Of a stretch of DNA of 64,000 nt, positions 35,035-47,011 are shown piece after piece. How positions within the stretch are numbered: position 1 is the first letter of the stretch; the number at the start of each line of letters is the position of its first letter. Below the pieces are notes generated by a model. That model made no database searches. It was not told the origin of the DNA and saw only the letters and a list, made by a program, of their open reading frames with translations. The position numbers and the translations under genes are program-made. Source of the stretch: Bacillaceae bacterium OF18-1A (GTDB taxonomy: Bacteria > Bacillota > Bacilli > Bacillales > Bacillaceae_G); NCBI GenBank assembly GCA_027694045.1, contig JAQEWB010000002.1, positions 992,001-1,056,000 on the forward strand, in the 5' to 3' direction.

Positions 35035-36601
35035 ACATACCTCTTCTATAGACGACCCGGCCATCTAATACAGTCATCTCTGCTTGTACTTCTTTTATTT
35101 CCTCTGCATCAACATCAAATATGTTGCGGTCTAGTATTGTAAAGTCTGCTTCATATCCTTTTGCAATTTGTCCACGCCTTGCTTCTTTTCCAATTGCATA
35201 GGCACTTCCTGTTGTAAATAAAGAAACAGCCTCATATACTGTTAATCTTTCTTCCGGCATGTAGCATACGCCATCAATAAAGCTTCTACGTGTCACAGCG
35301 CTATATATACCTAAGAACGGATTCACTTGTTCAATTGGAGCGTCAGAGCCACCGTTACAATGTAATCCCGCATCTAGTAACGTCTTCCAAGCGTATGCAT
35401 AACGAAGACGATGTTCTCCTAGTTTTTCAATGACTGATGGAAAATCTGATGATACAAAGACTGGCTGAATATCAATAATGGCTTGCAAGTGTTTCATTCT
35501 TTCAATCAGCTCTTCACGAGCAAGCTGACAGTGAATAATGCGATCACGTAAACCTTCTGCTGGCGGATATAATTCGAGCGCATCAATAACATATTCAAGT
35601 GATAAGTCACCGATTGTATGAATGGCAACTGGCATATGTAAGTCTCGTGCTTTTTTTACTAATTCTGCAAGCTCTTCACGTGAAAAAATCGCCACTCCAT
35701 TCGTTTCCCTCGCATCTTCATACGGTTCACTTAGTAACGCTGTTCTTCCGCCAAAAGAGCCGTCAGAAAAAATCTTCATTGCCCCAAACTCAATGTAATG
35801 CTCATTTTCATATTCTTTTCGTTCATGTGCCACTTCATGATGAACGAGCAAATGGGCTTTAAATGGCATTTCTTTTATAACATGAGAAAATGCATGATAT
35901 GTTTTTCTAAAACCACCATAATAATTTAAATCTTCTGTATGCCCACCAACGAGTCCATATTGCCAGCAATCTTTAATCGCTGTTTGCAAAGCGCTTTGTA
36001 AATAAGCTTCATCAATTTCAGGTTGAACATGTTTAATTAGTTCTTGTCCTTGTTCATATAAAAGCCCTGTTAATTTATTCGATGAGTCCCGGCCAATTTT
36101 CCCGCCTTTTGGGTCTTGCGTTTCTTCTGTGATGTTTGCTTCTTGCAGTATGTATGAGTTCACCCATGTAACATGACGACAAACGCGCTTTAATAAAATG
36201 GGATGTTCTTTTGAAATTGCATCCAAATCTTTCACATGGACATCTTTTGTGTCTGTAAAGTTATTTTCATTCCATCCTTCTCCGATAATCCAAGAACCTT
36301 TTGGCGCTTCCTTTACTCGCTCCTGAACGAGAGCGAGCACTTCGTTATAAGATGTACAATGCGATACATCTAGACGAAGTAATCTTTCTCCGTGCCCAAT
36401 AAGATGCATATGGCTATCAACAAGTCCTGGAATCATTGTTTTTCCTTCTAAATCGTGTAGCTGCCCCGTAGCATATCGATTTTCTAAATCTTCCTTACTC
36501 CCAACATCAACAATCATTCCATTTTCAACGTAAAGTGCATCCACTTTTTCGTTTTCTTCTTTCATCGTGTAAATGGTGCCGCCATACCAAATTTCTCCCA
36601 T
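35033..36601 (-). CDS. ytcJ: Amidohydrolase YtcJ
   Basis: The 522-aa protein is an amidohydrolase of the YtcJ-like group. Metal-binding residues are in the PGLVDSHMHLIGHG loop (HxH), the region with HTIGD, HCQLAR and the catalytic Asp in GGSDAPIEQVNPFLGI. Substrates of this group are largely unknown (cyclic amides or N-formyl compounds). ATG 36601 has AAAGGAG nine bases upstream; the ATG at 36610 lies inside that site. Positional homologue of B. subtilis ytcJ. Confidence 0.92.
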   Translation of the reverse strand: MGEIWYGGTIYTMKEENEKVDALYVENGMIVDVGSKEDLENRYATGQLHDLEGKTMIPGLVDSHMHLIGHGERLLRLDVSHCTSYNEVLALVQERVKEAPKGSWIIGEGWNENNFTDTKDVHVKDLDAISKEHPILLKRVCRHVTWVNSYILQEANITEETQDPKGGKIGRDSSNKLTGLLYEQGQELIKHVQPEIDEAYLQSALQTAIKDCWQYGLVGGHTEDLNYYGGFRKTYHAFSHVIKEMPFKAHLLVHHEVAHERKEYENEHYIEFGAMKIFSDGSFGGRTALLSEPYEDARETNGVAIFSREELAELVKKARDLHMPVAIHTIGDLSLEYVIDALELYPPAEGLRDRIIHCQLAREELIERMKHLQAIIDIQPVFVSSDFPSVIEKLGEHRLRYAYAWKTLLDAGLHCNGGSDAPIEQVNPFLGIYSAVTRRSFIDGVCYMPEERLTVYEAVSLFTTGSAYAIGKEARRGQIAKGYEADFTILDRNIFDVDAEEIKEVQAEMTVLDGRVVYRRGM

Positions 36602-36631
36602 ATATCTCATCTCCTTTATTTTTTATTGTAT

Positions 36632-36666
36632 AAAAAAAAGCACCATTTCAAAACATGGTGCTTTTC
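36632..36666. terminator. Terminator between the VOC gene and ytcJ
   Basis: GCACCAT (36640-36646) pairs with ATGGTGC (36655-36661), with A and T runs on the flanks. Confidence 0.9.
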
Positions 36667-36672
36667 TAAACA

Positions 36673-37104
36673 TTACTTTTGTTCAGTAGTAGACGTTGTA
36701 ACTTGCCATTCAATATTAAATTTATCTTTTACTTGTCCGTATGCTGGGCTCCAGAATGTTTCTTGAAGTGGCATAATAACTTCGCCACCTTCTTGTAACT
36801 TATTGAATACTTCTTTCGCTTTTTCCGCGTTACTAATTTGAATTGCAATTGTTACTTGAGATCCAATTGCATGCCCTTGACCTGGGAATGTATCAGAAAT
36901 CATAAGATCCGTATTACCAACCTTTAAAGTAGCGTGTAAAACGCGCTCTTTTGCTTCAGCTGGAACCGGGTATTCTGGATTTTCAGGCATATCACCAAAA
37001 GTTTGCATGACTTCTACTTTTGCATCTAACGCCTCTTTATAAAACTGTACAGCTTCTTGCCCACTACCATCTAAAACTAAATAAGGATTGATACCTAAAA
37101 TCAT
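36673..37104 (-). CDS. VOC (glyoxalase/PhnB-like) protein
   Basis: The 143-aa protein has the double beta-alpha-beta-beta-beta repeat of the vicinal oxygen chelate superfamily and resembles the PhnB/YjdN group: it begins INPYLVLDGSGQEAVQFY and includes AKERVLHATLKVG, VTIAIQIS and KDKFNIEWQV. PhnB-like proteins usually have no assigned reaction. It is read alone on the minus strand between ytcI and ytcJ, an accessory insertion relative to B. subtilis as I recall it. Confidence 0.85.
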   Translation of the reverse strand: MILGINPYLVLDGSGQEAVQFYKEALDAKVEVMQTFGDMPENPEYPVPAEAKERVLHATLKVGNTDLMISDTFPGQGHAIGSQVTIAIQISNAEKAKEVFNKLQEGGEVIMPLQETFWSPAYGQVKDKFNIEWQVTTSTTEQK

Positions 37105-37206
37105 ACGGACACCTCTTTTTTTAATTTATAAAATCGAACTTGTGTTCGTTTCTATATTATCATCGTTTCACACTTCATTCAACTATTTCCTTCCCTATTT
37201 TCAAAA

Positions 37207-38793
37207 TTATTTTGAAGGAAGTTCCATCTCCTGTTTTCTAAGTTCAATGCGGCGAATTTTTCCGGAAATCGTTTTTGGTAGCTCGTCTACAAATTCAATT
37301 TTGCGAGGGTATTTATACGGTGCAGTAAGTTCTTTGACGTGTTGTTGAAGTGCTGGAATTAATGTTTCTTCATCCTTTTCTATATTCTCCCTTAATACGA
37401 TAAATGCCTTCACGACGCTCCCACGAATTTCATCAGGGCTTGCGACAACTGCACATTCTCTTACGTAAGGATGTTTTACAAGTGCATCTTCTACTTCGAA
37501 CGGCCCGATTGTATAACCGGAGCTAATAATGATATCATCACCGCGCCCTTCAAACCAGAAATAGCCGTCTTCATCTTTCTTCGCTTTATCACCTGTAATA
37601 TAATAATCACCGCGGAATTGCATCGCTGTGCGCTCAGCGTCTTTATAATATTGTTTAAAGAGGGCTGGCGTTTCAATATGAACTCCAATATCTCCAACTT
37701 CTCCTACTTGTACTGGAATTCCTTCTTCATTTACGATATCAACGTGGTTACCTGGCGTTGGTTTCCCCATTGATCCTGGTCTAATATCCATTCCTTTCAT
37801 TACACCAACAAGTAATGTATTTTCTGTCTGTCCATAACCGTCTCTCACTGTAATATTGAAATGCTTTTTGAACGTTTCAATAACTTCCCTATTTAACGGC
37901 TCACCTGCTGATACAGCGCTATGTAACGCTACTAAATTGTACTCATTTAAGTTTTCTACCTTTGCCATTAATCTGTACTCAGTTGGCGTACAACAAAGCA
38001 CATTTACCTTATTATCGTCTAATAAATTTAAATACGTTTTTGGTTCAAACTTACCGTGGTATACAAACCCTGTTGCACCTGAACCGAGAGTTGCTAAAAA
38101 CGGGCTCCAAATCCACTTTTGCCAGCCTGGACTAGCTGTTGCCCATACAACATCATTCTCTTCAATTCCGAGCCAATTTGGAGCGCTCGTACGTAAATGA
38201 GCGTATGCCCATGCATGCGTATGAACAACGCCTTTCGGGTTTCCTGTCGTCCCTGACGTATAAGATAAAAAGACCATATCTTCTTTATCTGTTTTTGCCA
38301 TCTCTAACATGTCACTTTCCGTTTCTAGCGCTGTTTTTAAATTGATCCATCCGTCTACTGACTGCTCGCTCAGAACGAATTTTTGAAGAGATTCCATCGC
38401 TTCTATGTCATCAAACTGTCCAATGTACGGTTCATAGCTTACAATTGCTTTTACTTCTCCGTGTCCAATGCGGTATTCAATGTCTTTTTTGCGTAACATT
38501 TCCGAACTCGGAATTACGACAAATCCTGCTTTGATCGCAGCGATATACGTCATGTACGCTTCAATTAAACGCGGCATCATAATGAGGAGCTTGTCCCCTT
38601 TTTGTAATCCACTTTTTATAAAAGCGTTTCCAATTTTATTCGCACCTTGCATTAATTCAAAATATGTAACTTCTCTTCTATTTCCTTTATCATCTTGCCA
38701 AATTAAAGCAAGCTTCTCTTTATCACCTGTATATTTCTCTATTTCTGCAACTAAATTATACGATGGTGGTGCCAACAATTCTTCTCTCTTCAT
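37207..38793 (-). CDS. ytcI: Acyl-CoA synthetase (AMP-forming)
   Basis: The 528-aa enzyme has all adenylate-forming motifs: the P-loop SYTSGTTGNPKGVVH, the A5 motif (DGYGQTENTLL), the A7 region with ITGDKAKKDEDGYFWFEGRGDD and the catalytic Lys in PKTISGKIRRIELR. It should activate a carboxylic acid to its CoA thioester; the acid is unknown. Position next to the spore SASP gene matches B. subtilis ytcI. AAAGGGAGGA lies before the ATG. Confidence 0.94.
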   Translation of the reverse strand: MKREELLAPPSYNLVAEIEKYTGDKEKLALIWQDDKGNRREVTYFELMQGANKIGNAFIKSGLQKGDKLLIMMPRLIEAYMTYIAAIKAGFVVIPSSEMLRKKDIEYRIGHGEVKAIVSYEPYIGQFDDIEAMESLQKFVLSEQSVDGWINLKTALETESDMLEMAKTDKEDMVFLSYTSGTTGNPKGVVHTHAWAYAHLRTSAPNWLGIEENDVVWATASPGWQKWIWSPFLATLGSGATGFVYHGKFEPKTYLNLLDDNKVNVLCCTPTEYRLMAKVENLNEYNLVALHSAVSAGEPLNREVIETFKKHFNITVRDGYGQTENTLLVGVMKGMDIRPGSMGKPTPGNHVDIVNEEGIPVQVGEVGDIGVHIETPALFKQYYKDAERTAMQFRGDYYITGDKAKKDEDGYFWFEGRGDDIIISSGYTIGPFEVEDALVKHPYVRECAVVASPDEIRGSVVKAFIVLRENIEKDEETLIPALQQHVKELTAPYKYPRKIEFVDELPKTISGKIRRIELRKQEMELPSK

Positions 38794-38919
38794 AAAACAT
38801 CCTCCCTTTTCTTTATGCCTCCCTTATATAATAAAGAATTTTCTGTCTATTTTGAACCCTCTTCTTTTGACAAATTTTTCACGTCTATGTCGAAATGAGT
38901 GTATAACGATGTAAACCAC

Positions 38920-38952
38920 AAAAAGAAAGAGCGGGAGAACCCGCTCTTTCTA
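38920..38952 (-). terminator. Terminator of the spore SASP gene
   Basis: GAAAGAGCGGG and CCCGCTCTTTC form an 11-bp stem with a four-base loop. The flanks are T-rich on the minus side. Confidence 0.9.
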
Positions 38953-38969
38953 AGCCATCATATATGGGA

Positions 38970-39164
38970 TTATTTTTGGAAACCGCCTAATTGTTGCTCA
39001 GCTAGTGAAACTAGACGTTTAGTGATTTCGCCACCAACAGAACCGTTAGCACGAGATGTTGCATCAGCTCCAAGTTGAACACCAAACTCTTGAGCGATTT
39101 CATATTTCATTTGGTCTAATGCTGCTTGAGCACCAGATACCGCTAATTTATTGTTGCTTGCCAT
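38970..39164 (-). CDS. Small acid-soluble spore protein, alpha/beta type
   Basis: The 64-aa protein is an alpha/beta SASP, with the two conserved pieces [20 protein letters not shown] and [13 protein letters not shown]. These proteins coat spore DNA, protecting it from UV, and are degraded by the Gpr protease at the EIAQEF site. It lies between ytcI and thiI as sspA does in B. subtilis. A possible forespore promoter (TGTATG, 18 bp, CACTCTA) lies upstream on the minus strand, weakly similar to sigma-G sites. AAGGAGGTG is the ribosome binding site. Confidence 0.95.
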   Translation of the reverse strand: MASNNKLAVSGAQAALDQMKYEIAQEFGVQLGADATSRANGSVGGEITKRLVSLAEQQLGGFQK

Positions 39165-39244
39165 GTTGTATCACCTCCTTGTGAGTATAGAGTGTGATAA
39201 ACAACATGACTTCATACATATTTTAGATATGGTAATTTATGGTT

Positions 39245-40465
<1,221 letters not shown>

Positions 40466-41608
40466 TTACCTCATCACTTCATATAATTTTGGCATCGTCT
40501 CTTTCACAATACCTTCAAATTGTTTTACTTCTTCCATCGTGTTTTCTGGTGCCAAACTAATGCGAATCGCACTTGCAGCAGCGGCATGCGGTACTCCCAT
40601 TGACACTAACACTCTGCTCACTTCATTTGCTTTTGAAGAACAAGCAGATTTCGTTGATACATAAACACCGTGTTCTTCTAAAGCATGAACGACCACTTCT
40701 GGTTTTAAACCAACAAACGATACATTTAAAATGTGTGGTGCTGCATATGCAAGCGACGTATTAATCGTTACATCTTCCATCTCTTTGAAGAAACGGACAA
40801 GCTCTGTTTGTAAACTTTGCAAATGAGCTATCTTTTCTTTCACTTGTTCCATCGTCATGCGAAGTGCTTTCACCATCGCTACAATACCAGGTAAATTCTC
40901 TGTACCAGAGCGATATTTAAGCTCTTGCTGACCACCGGATAAAATAGGATCTAATCTGACGCCATCACGTACGTAAAGAAGACCCGTCCCTTTTACACTG
41001 TGGAATTTATGTCCAGATATTGAGCAAAGATCGATATGAGAAGCATATAAATCAAGCGGTACTTTCCCTATCCCTTGTACATGATCCACATGGAATCGTA
41101 TTTTCGGATAATTCGATAATAACGTTCCAATTTCAGCAACGGGCTGAATTGCTCCAGTTTCGTTGTTCACATGAATAATCGACACAAGAATCGTATCTTC
41201 ACGAAGCGCTCGTTTCACATCCTCTACCGATACAACACCGTGTTCGTTAACCGGTACATATGTGACATCAAATCCAAGTTCTTCTAATTGCTTATATGCC
41301 TCAAACACAGATGCGTGTTCAATATTTGTTGTAATGATATGTTTACCGCGCGAACGATTCCTCATCGCTATTCCTTTAATCGCAAGGTTATTCCCTTCCG
41401 TTCCACCTGATGTGAAAATTATTTCAGAAGGTTTAACGTGAAGAAGCTGCGCTGCAATCGTTCTTGATTGTGTTAATAGACGCTCTGCCTCTCCTCCAAG
41501 CGAATGAATAGAAGAAGGATTACCAAAATATTTCCCAGCAACCGTTACGTACGATTGAAGGGCTTCTGGATATGGCTTCGTCGTCGCACTATTATCAAAA
41601 TAGATCAT
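40466..41608 (-). CDS. nifZ: Cysteine desulfurase, partner of ThiI
   Basis: The 380-aa PLP enzyme belongs to the NifS/IscS class: IYFDNSATTKPYPEAL at the start, GTEGNNLAIKG for the cofactor, the PLP Lys in SISGHKFHSVKGTG, and the catalytic Cys in VSTKSACSSKANEVS. It converts cysteine to alanine and a persulfide for ThiI. It overlaps no gene but lies seven bases before thiI, so they form one operon, as nifZ-thiI does in B. subtilis. Confidence 0.93.
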   Translation of the reverse strand: MIYFDNSATTKPYPEALQSYVTVAGKYFGNPSSIHSLGGEAERLLTQSRTIAAQLLHVKPSEIIFTSGGTEGNNLAIKGIAMRNRSRGKHIITTNIEHASVFEAYKQLEELGFDVTYVPVNEHGVVSVEDVKRALREDTILVSIIHVNNETGAIQPVAEIGTLLSNYPKIRFHVDHVQGIGKVPLDLYASHIDLCSISGHKFHSVKGTGLLYVRDGVRLDPILSGGQQELKYRSGTENLPGIVAMVKALRMTMEQVKEKIAHLQSLQTELVRFFKEMEDVTINTSLAYAAPHILNVSFVGLKPEVVVHALEEHGVYVSTKSACSSKANEVSRVLVSMGVPHAAAASAIRISLAPENTMEEVKQFEGIVKETMPKLYEVMR

Positions 41609-41823
41609 CGTTCTTCCCCTTTCAGCGCTATCACATCATATAATCATATCATAAATACGTGTAATTACGCTAAGACTACTCAAAGGTTCCGTTTTATTCT
41701 GATTGGTGAAGACTAATAATTAGTGGAGATGTTCCCACCGATTAAAGTTCACTATATTTTGAAACGAATAACCTTACTGTATTCCGCTATTCATTATAGC
41801 AACATCGCCTTCAAAATTACACA

Positions 41824-43635
<1,812 letters not shown>

Positions 43636-43761
43636 CTATATTTAACAACTAACAATGTACTAATCATACCATGTAATGGTTTGTTTTTGACCTAGTTTTT
43701 TTTAAAATTTCATGTTTCTTTCACTGCAACTGTAATGTTACTAAATATTCAAACTAATCTA

Positions 43762-44601
43762 TCACATATCCTCAAAAGATTGTAATAACAAGCACTCTTT
43801 CATATGAGATGCGAAATAAATTTTTCTCATGAGTGGTGGCTCAATAGAAATTACATGTACATTCCCTTGCCTTACCGCTTGCTCCACTACCATTTCCGGG
43901 AGTAAAGTAATGCCAAGACCAGCCCTTACCATGGCAAGCATCGGTTCTGCATAAGATGTTTCAACAGCTATCGTTGGTTCTACACCTATGTCGTGAAACA
44001 TATTCATAATCATTTTCCGTACATCGCATATTTCTGGATATACAATTAACTTTTCATTTTGCAACTCTTCTATTTGAATTACGCTCTTCTCTTTGTACGG
44101 ATGATTATTTGAAACAACACAAACGATTTTCTCTTGCCGTACTTCTTTCATATAGGTAGCACCTTCTACTACTGAATCGATGAACATCGCTTCAATCTTC
44201 CGTTCTTCAAATAATTCACGTAACACTTTCGTATGCTCAATTTGCCATTCTATTTCAACAGTATCACCTAACATACTTTTACATTTTGAGATGTAATACT
44301 CCGCTAAACTAGGTAATATACCGATTGAAAACTTCCGATTCTCCTGATATTCCTTCATTTCCGTTTTCACTGCATTTATTTGATCCAAGATTGGTAACAT
44401 TCTTTTTGTAAATAACTCTCCAGCCTCCGTTAACTGCACTCCTTGCGCAGAACGCTTAAGTAAAGTCACCTCTAAATCTGCTTCTAACCTTTGAATTTGT
44501 TTACTAAGTGCTGGTTGTGAAATATGTAAAAGCTTACTCGCTTTCGATAAGCTCTTCGCATGCTTTACTTCAATAAACGATCGTACTGCCTCTAAATCCA
44601 T
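43762..44601 (-). CDS. LysR-family transcriptional regulator
   Basis: The 279-aa protein begins with a winged helix-turn-helix (MDLEAVRSFIEVKHAKSLSKASKLLHISQPALSKQIQRLE) and continues with a type 2 periplasmic-binding-like effector domain. It is divergent from an EamA transporter gene that it probably controls; a T-N11-A palindrome (44624-44638) lies between them. The effector is unknown. ATG 44601 is preferred because GAGGTG lies six to seven bases upstream. Confidence 0.9.
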   Translation of the reverse strand: MDLEAVRSFIEVKHAKSLSKASKLLHISQPALSKQIQRLEADLEVTLLKRSAQGVQLTEAGELFTKRMLPILDQINAVKTEMKEYQENRKFSIGILPSLAEYYISKCKSMLGDTVEIEWQIEHTKVLRELFEERKIEAMFIDSVVEGATYMKEVRQEKIVCVVSNNHPYKEKSVIQIEELQNEKLIVYPEICDVRKMIMNMFHDIGVEPTIAVETSYAEPMLAMVRAGLGITLLPEMVVEQAVRQGNVHVISIEPPLMRKIYFASHMKECLLLQSFEDM

Positions 44602-44623
44602 CATACACACCTCTAACAAAAAG

Positions 44624-44638
44624 TTATAACTGTTATAA
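44624..44638. promoter_or_regulatory. LysR-type operator between the LysR and EamA genes
   Basis: TTATAACTGTTATAA is a perfect 7-1-7 palindrome of T-N11-A type, typical of LysR regulators, in the 124-bp divergent promoter region and close to the regulator start. Confidence 0.6.
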
Positions 44639-44725
44639 AAAATTGATATTTCCTCTTAAGGAGAATCCATCCCTATACTTATTTCATCAACTTACTATAA
44701 CGAAATGTAAAGGAGAAAGATACTC

Positions 44726-45670
44726 TTGGATAAAAAACAAATGCTACTCGGCTCTTTTCTATGTTTACTTGCCGTAACCGCTTGGGGATTTATGTTTCCT
44801 GTCATGGCAAATGCCTTACAATTTATCGATCCGTTCTTCTTCACAACGATTCGATACGGATCAGCTGCTATTATTTTTCTAATCCTACTCTTAATCACGG
44901 AAGGGAAACATTCATTCCGCTTAGAAAAACAAACACTTTCTTTACTCTTTTACGGAACGGTCGGTTTCGCAGGGTATGGTTTTCTCGTCTTTTATGGCCA
45001 ACAACTTGCTGGACCTTCTGGCGCGATTCATGCAGCTATGATTCAATCACTTATGCCACTAATCGCCTTATTGCTGCAATGGGTAACGAAAAATCTTCGC
45101 CCTAAATATTACACATTCCTTTGCATGTTCGTTGCATTACTCGGTGTTATGCTCGTCATTTCAAAAGGAAATATTCACTTATTATTTGGAGCTGCAAGTC
45201 ACTTATCTACGAACCTATTGATGCTATGCGGCGTTACTTGCTGGGTTATTTATACAAATGGTGGTGCTCGTTTTCAATCTTGGTCACCACTTCGCTATAC
45301 GACATTAACTTGTTTATTCGGCTCGGTATCACTCATCATTATTGTCACTATATTAACTTATACAAACGTCGTTACTGTACCTTCATTACACACAATTGCG
45401 AGCGTTCGTTTTGAACTCTTTTATATGTCGATTATCGCGGGTGTTATCGCTGTATTTTGCTGGAATATGGGAAATCGCTATATTTCACCTATTAACGGCA
45501 TATTATTTATGAATTTAGTTCCTGTCCTTGCACTAATCGGTTCCATCCTTCGGGGTTATACAGTCGACAAAATTGAAGTTGTCGGCGCCTCACTAACAAT
45601 TATTGCCTTATTATGTAACAATTTATGGCAAAGAAAAGAAAGCATAAAAATCCCCACCTCAGTTCGTTAG
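44726..45670 (+). CDS. EamA/DMT-family transporter
   Basis: The 314-aa membrane protein has ten hydrophobic segments in two EamA repeats (about 10-140 and 155-300), with motifs such as WGFMFPVMANAL and GAIHAAMIQSLMPLIALLLQW. DMT transporters export amino acids or metabolites; the substrate is not clear. The start is TTG 44726 with AAAGGAG ten bases upstream. It is divergent from the LysR gene. Its last codons lie inside its own terminator hairpin. Confidence 0.9.
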   Translation: MDKKQMLLGSFLCLLAVTAWGFMFPVMANALQFIDPFFFTTIRYGSAAIIFLILLLITEGKHSFRLEKQTLSLLFYGTVGFAGYGFLVFYGQQLAGPSGAIHAAMIQSLMPLIALLLQWVTKNLRPKYYTFLCMFVALLGVMLVISKGNIHLLFGAASHLSTNLLMLCGVTCWVIYTNGGARFQSWSPLRYTTLTCLFGSVSLIIIVTILTYTNVVTVPSLHTIASVRFELFYMSIIAGVIAVFCWNMGNRYISPINGILFMNLVPVLALIGSILRGYTVDKIEVVGASLTIIALLCNNLWQRKESIKIPTSVR

Positions 45671-45686
45671 GTGGGGATTTCTCACA
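45650..45686. terminator. Bidirectional terminator overlapping the eamA stop codon
   Basis: ATCCCCACCT and AGGTGGGGAT form a 10-bp stem; the TAG stop of the transporter gene is in the 3' arm. The convergent refZ gene ends at 45682. Confidence 0.92.
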
Positions 45687-46320
45687 TATGAACAGCTCTT
45701 GGCAATTCATAATACATGTTCGTTATACATAGTGCGTGTTCCATCCATTGCTCGATTTCTTTCGTATACATTTCTAAGAAAAATGTTTCAGATGGAAATG
45801 AATGCAGCACTTCTGATATATATTGCGGATATAAAAACGGCATATTCATCATGCCTTTTAATTGCGTCATAAACATCGTAAAAGATACTTTTTGAAACTC
45901 TTGTTTCATTTGTCCTTGTCTAATAATTTGCTCTATATAATATCTTTCTTTAGAAAAATAAATAGTCATCACTTCACGAATTAATGTCGTATCAAGCGAA
46001 AGTTCTCGGTAGAAGAAACGTGTCAGTTCTCTATTATCAAATTGATATCGTAAAATCCCGCGCACCATTTGCACCATCACATCTTTAGCCGACAAATACT
46101 CTCTCTGTTCAAATACTGTTTCAATCACATGAATATATCCTTCTAAAAAATCAGTAATAAGCTGTTCTAATAAACCTTGCTTCCCAGCAAAATAATATGA
46201 AATATTCGCTACATTCACATCCGCTCGCTTTGCAATGTCCCGCACCGATGTTCCGTCATAACCTTTCGTATTAAACAACGATATTGCCGCATCAATTACT
46301 TTTTGTTTCGTCTGCTTCAT
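45682..46320 (-). CDS. refZ: TetR-family regulator RefZ
   Basis: The 212-aa protein has a TetR DNA-binding domain (KVIDAAISLFNTKGYDGTSVRDIAKRADVNVANISYYF) and a helical ligand domain. Its position between ezrA and the free-methionine sulfoxide reductase gene (ytsP) identifies it as YttP/RefZ, which in B. subtilis binds motifs near the origin and tunes FtsZ-ring placement during sporulation. ATG 46320 (MKQTKQKVID) has GAGGGG about 12 bases upstream. I could not check for its binding motifs here. Confidence 0.86.
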   Translation of the reverse strand: MKQTKQKVIDAAISLFNTKGYDGTSVRDIAKRADVNVANISYYFAGKQGLLEQLITDFLEGYIHVIETVFEQREYLSAKDVMVQMVRGILRYQFDNRELTRFFYRELSLDTTLIREVMTIYFSKERYYIEQIIRQGQMKQEFQKVSFTMFMTQLKGMMNMPFLYPQYISEVLHSFPSETFFLEMYTKEIEQWMEHALCITNMYYELPRAVHM

Positions 46321-46467
46321 GCGCTCACTTCCCCTCACTGAACAGCTATAGTTTAAATTTCTTGACTTTTAAGACAAATTCCTTTAATTTTCTATCGACA
46401 AAGTCATGTGAAATACATCGTATTTTGCTATTTTTTTACACATATCGATATAAAAGGAGTTGTTTCC

Positions 46468-46947
46468 ATGTTTACTAAAGAAAGTTATGCAGGATCTCGC
46501 GTGCAGCAATACGAGACAGTAATTAAGCAACTGGATGCATTATTAACTGGCGAATCAAACGTAGTCGCAAACTTATCAAATGCGTCCGCATTATTAAACC
46601 AATTTTTAGATCGCGTTAATTGGGTTGGCTTTTATGTAACAGAAGGAAATCAACTTGTTCTTGGACCTTTCCAAGGAATGCCTGCTTGCGTACGTATTCC
46701 ATTCGGCCGAGGTGTTTGCGGCGTAGCAGCTGAAACAAAAACAACGCAGCTTGTAGCTGACGTTCACCAATTCCCAGGACATATTGCCTGCGACAGTGCT
46801 TCTAATTCAGAAATCGTTGTACCGATTATGAAAGAAGGTAATGTCATCGGTGTGCTTGATATTGATAGTCCTGAAAAAAATCGTTTCGACGAAGTAGACC
46901 AGCACTATTTAGAAAAATTTGTGGAAACACTCCTAAAACATATGTAA
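46468..46947 (+). CDS. ytsP: Free methionine-(R)-sulfoxide reductase (GAF domain)
   Basis: The 159-aa protein is one GAF domain of the fRMsr type: ...RVNWVGFYVTEGNQLVLGPFQGMPACVRIPFGRGVCG, with Cys residues in PACVRI, GRGVCGV and HIACDS that make up the reactive set. It reduces free methionine-R-sulfoxide. ATG 46468 has AAAGGAG nine bases upstream. It is divergent from refZ, sharing 147 bp, and ends at a long hairpin. Confidence 0.93.
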   Translation: MFTKESYAGSRVQQYETVIKQLDALLTGESNVVANLSNASALLNQFLDRVNWVGFYVTEGNQLVLGPFQGMPACVRIPFGRGVCGVAAETKTTQLVADVHQFPGHIACDSASNSEIVVPIMKEGNVIGVLDIDSPEKNRFDEVDQHYLEKFVETLLKHM

Positions 46948-46951
46948 AAAG

Positions 46952-47011
46952 AAAAGAGTGGGTTATCGATTCAGTACGTTATGTACGAAAGCGATAGCCC
47001 ACTCTTTTTTA
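46952..47011. terminator. Bidirectional terminator between ytsP and megL
   Basis: GAGTGGGTTATCG (46956-46968) pairs with CGATAGCCCACTC (46992-47004), with a 23-base loop and A and T flanks. Confidence 0.9.
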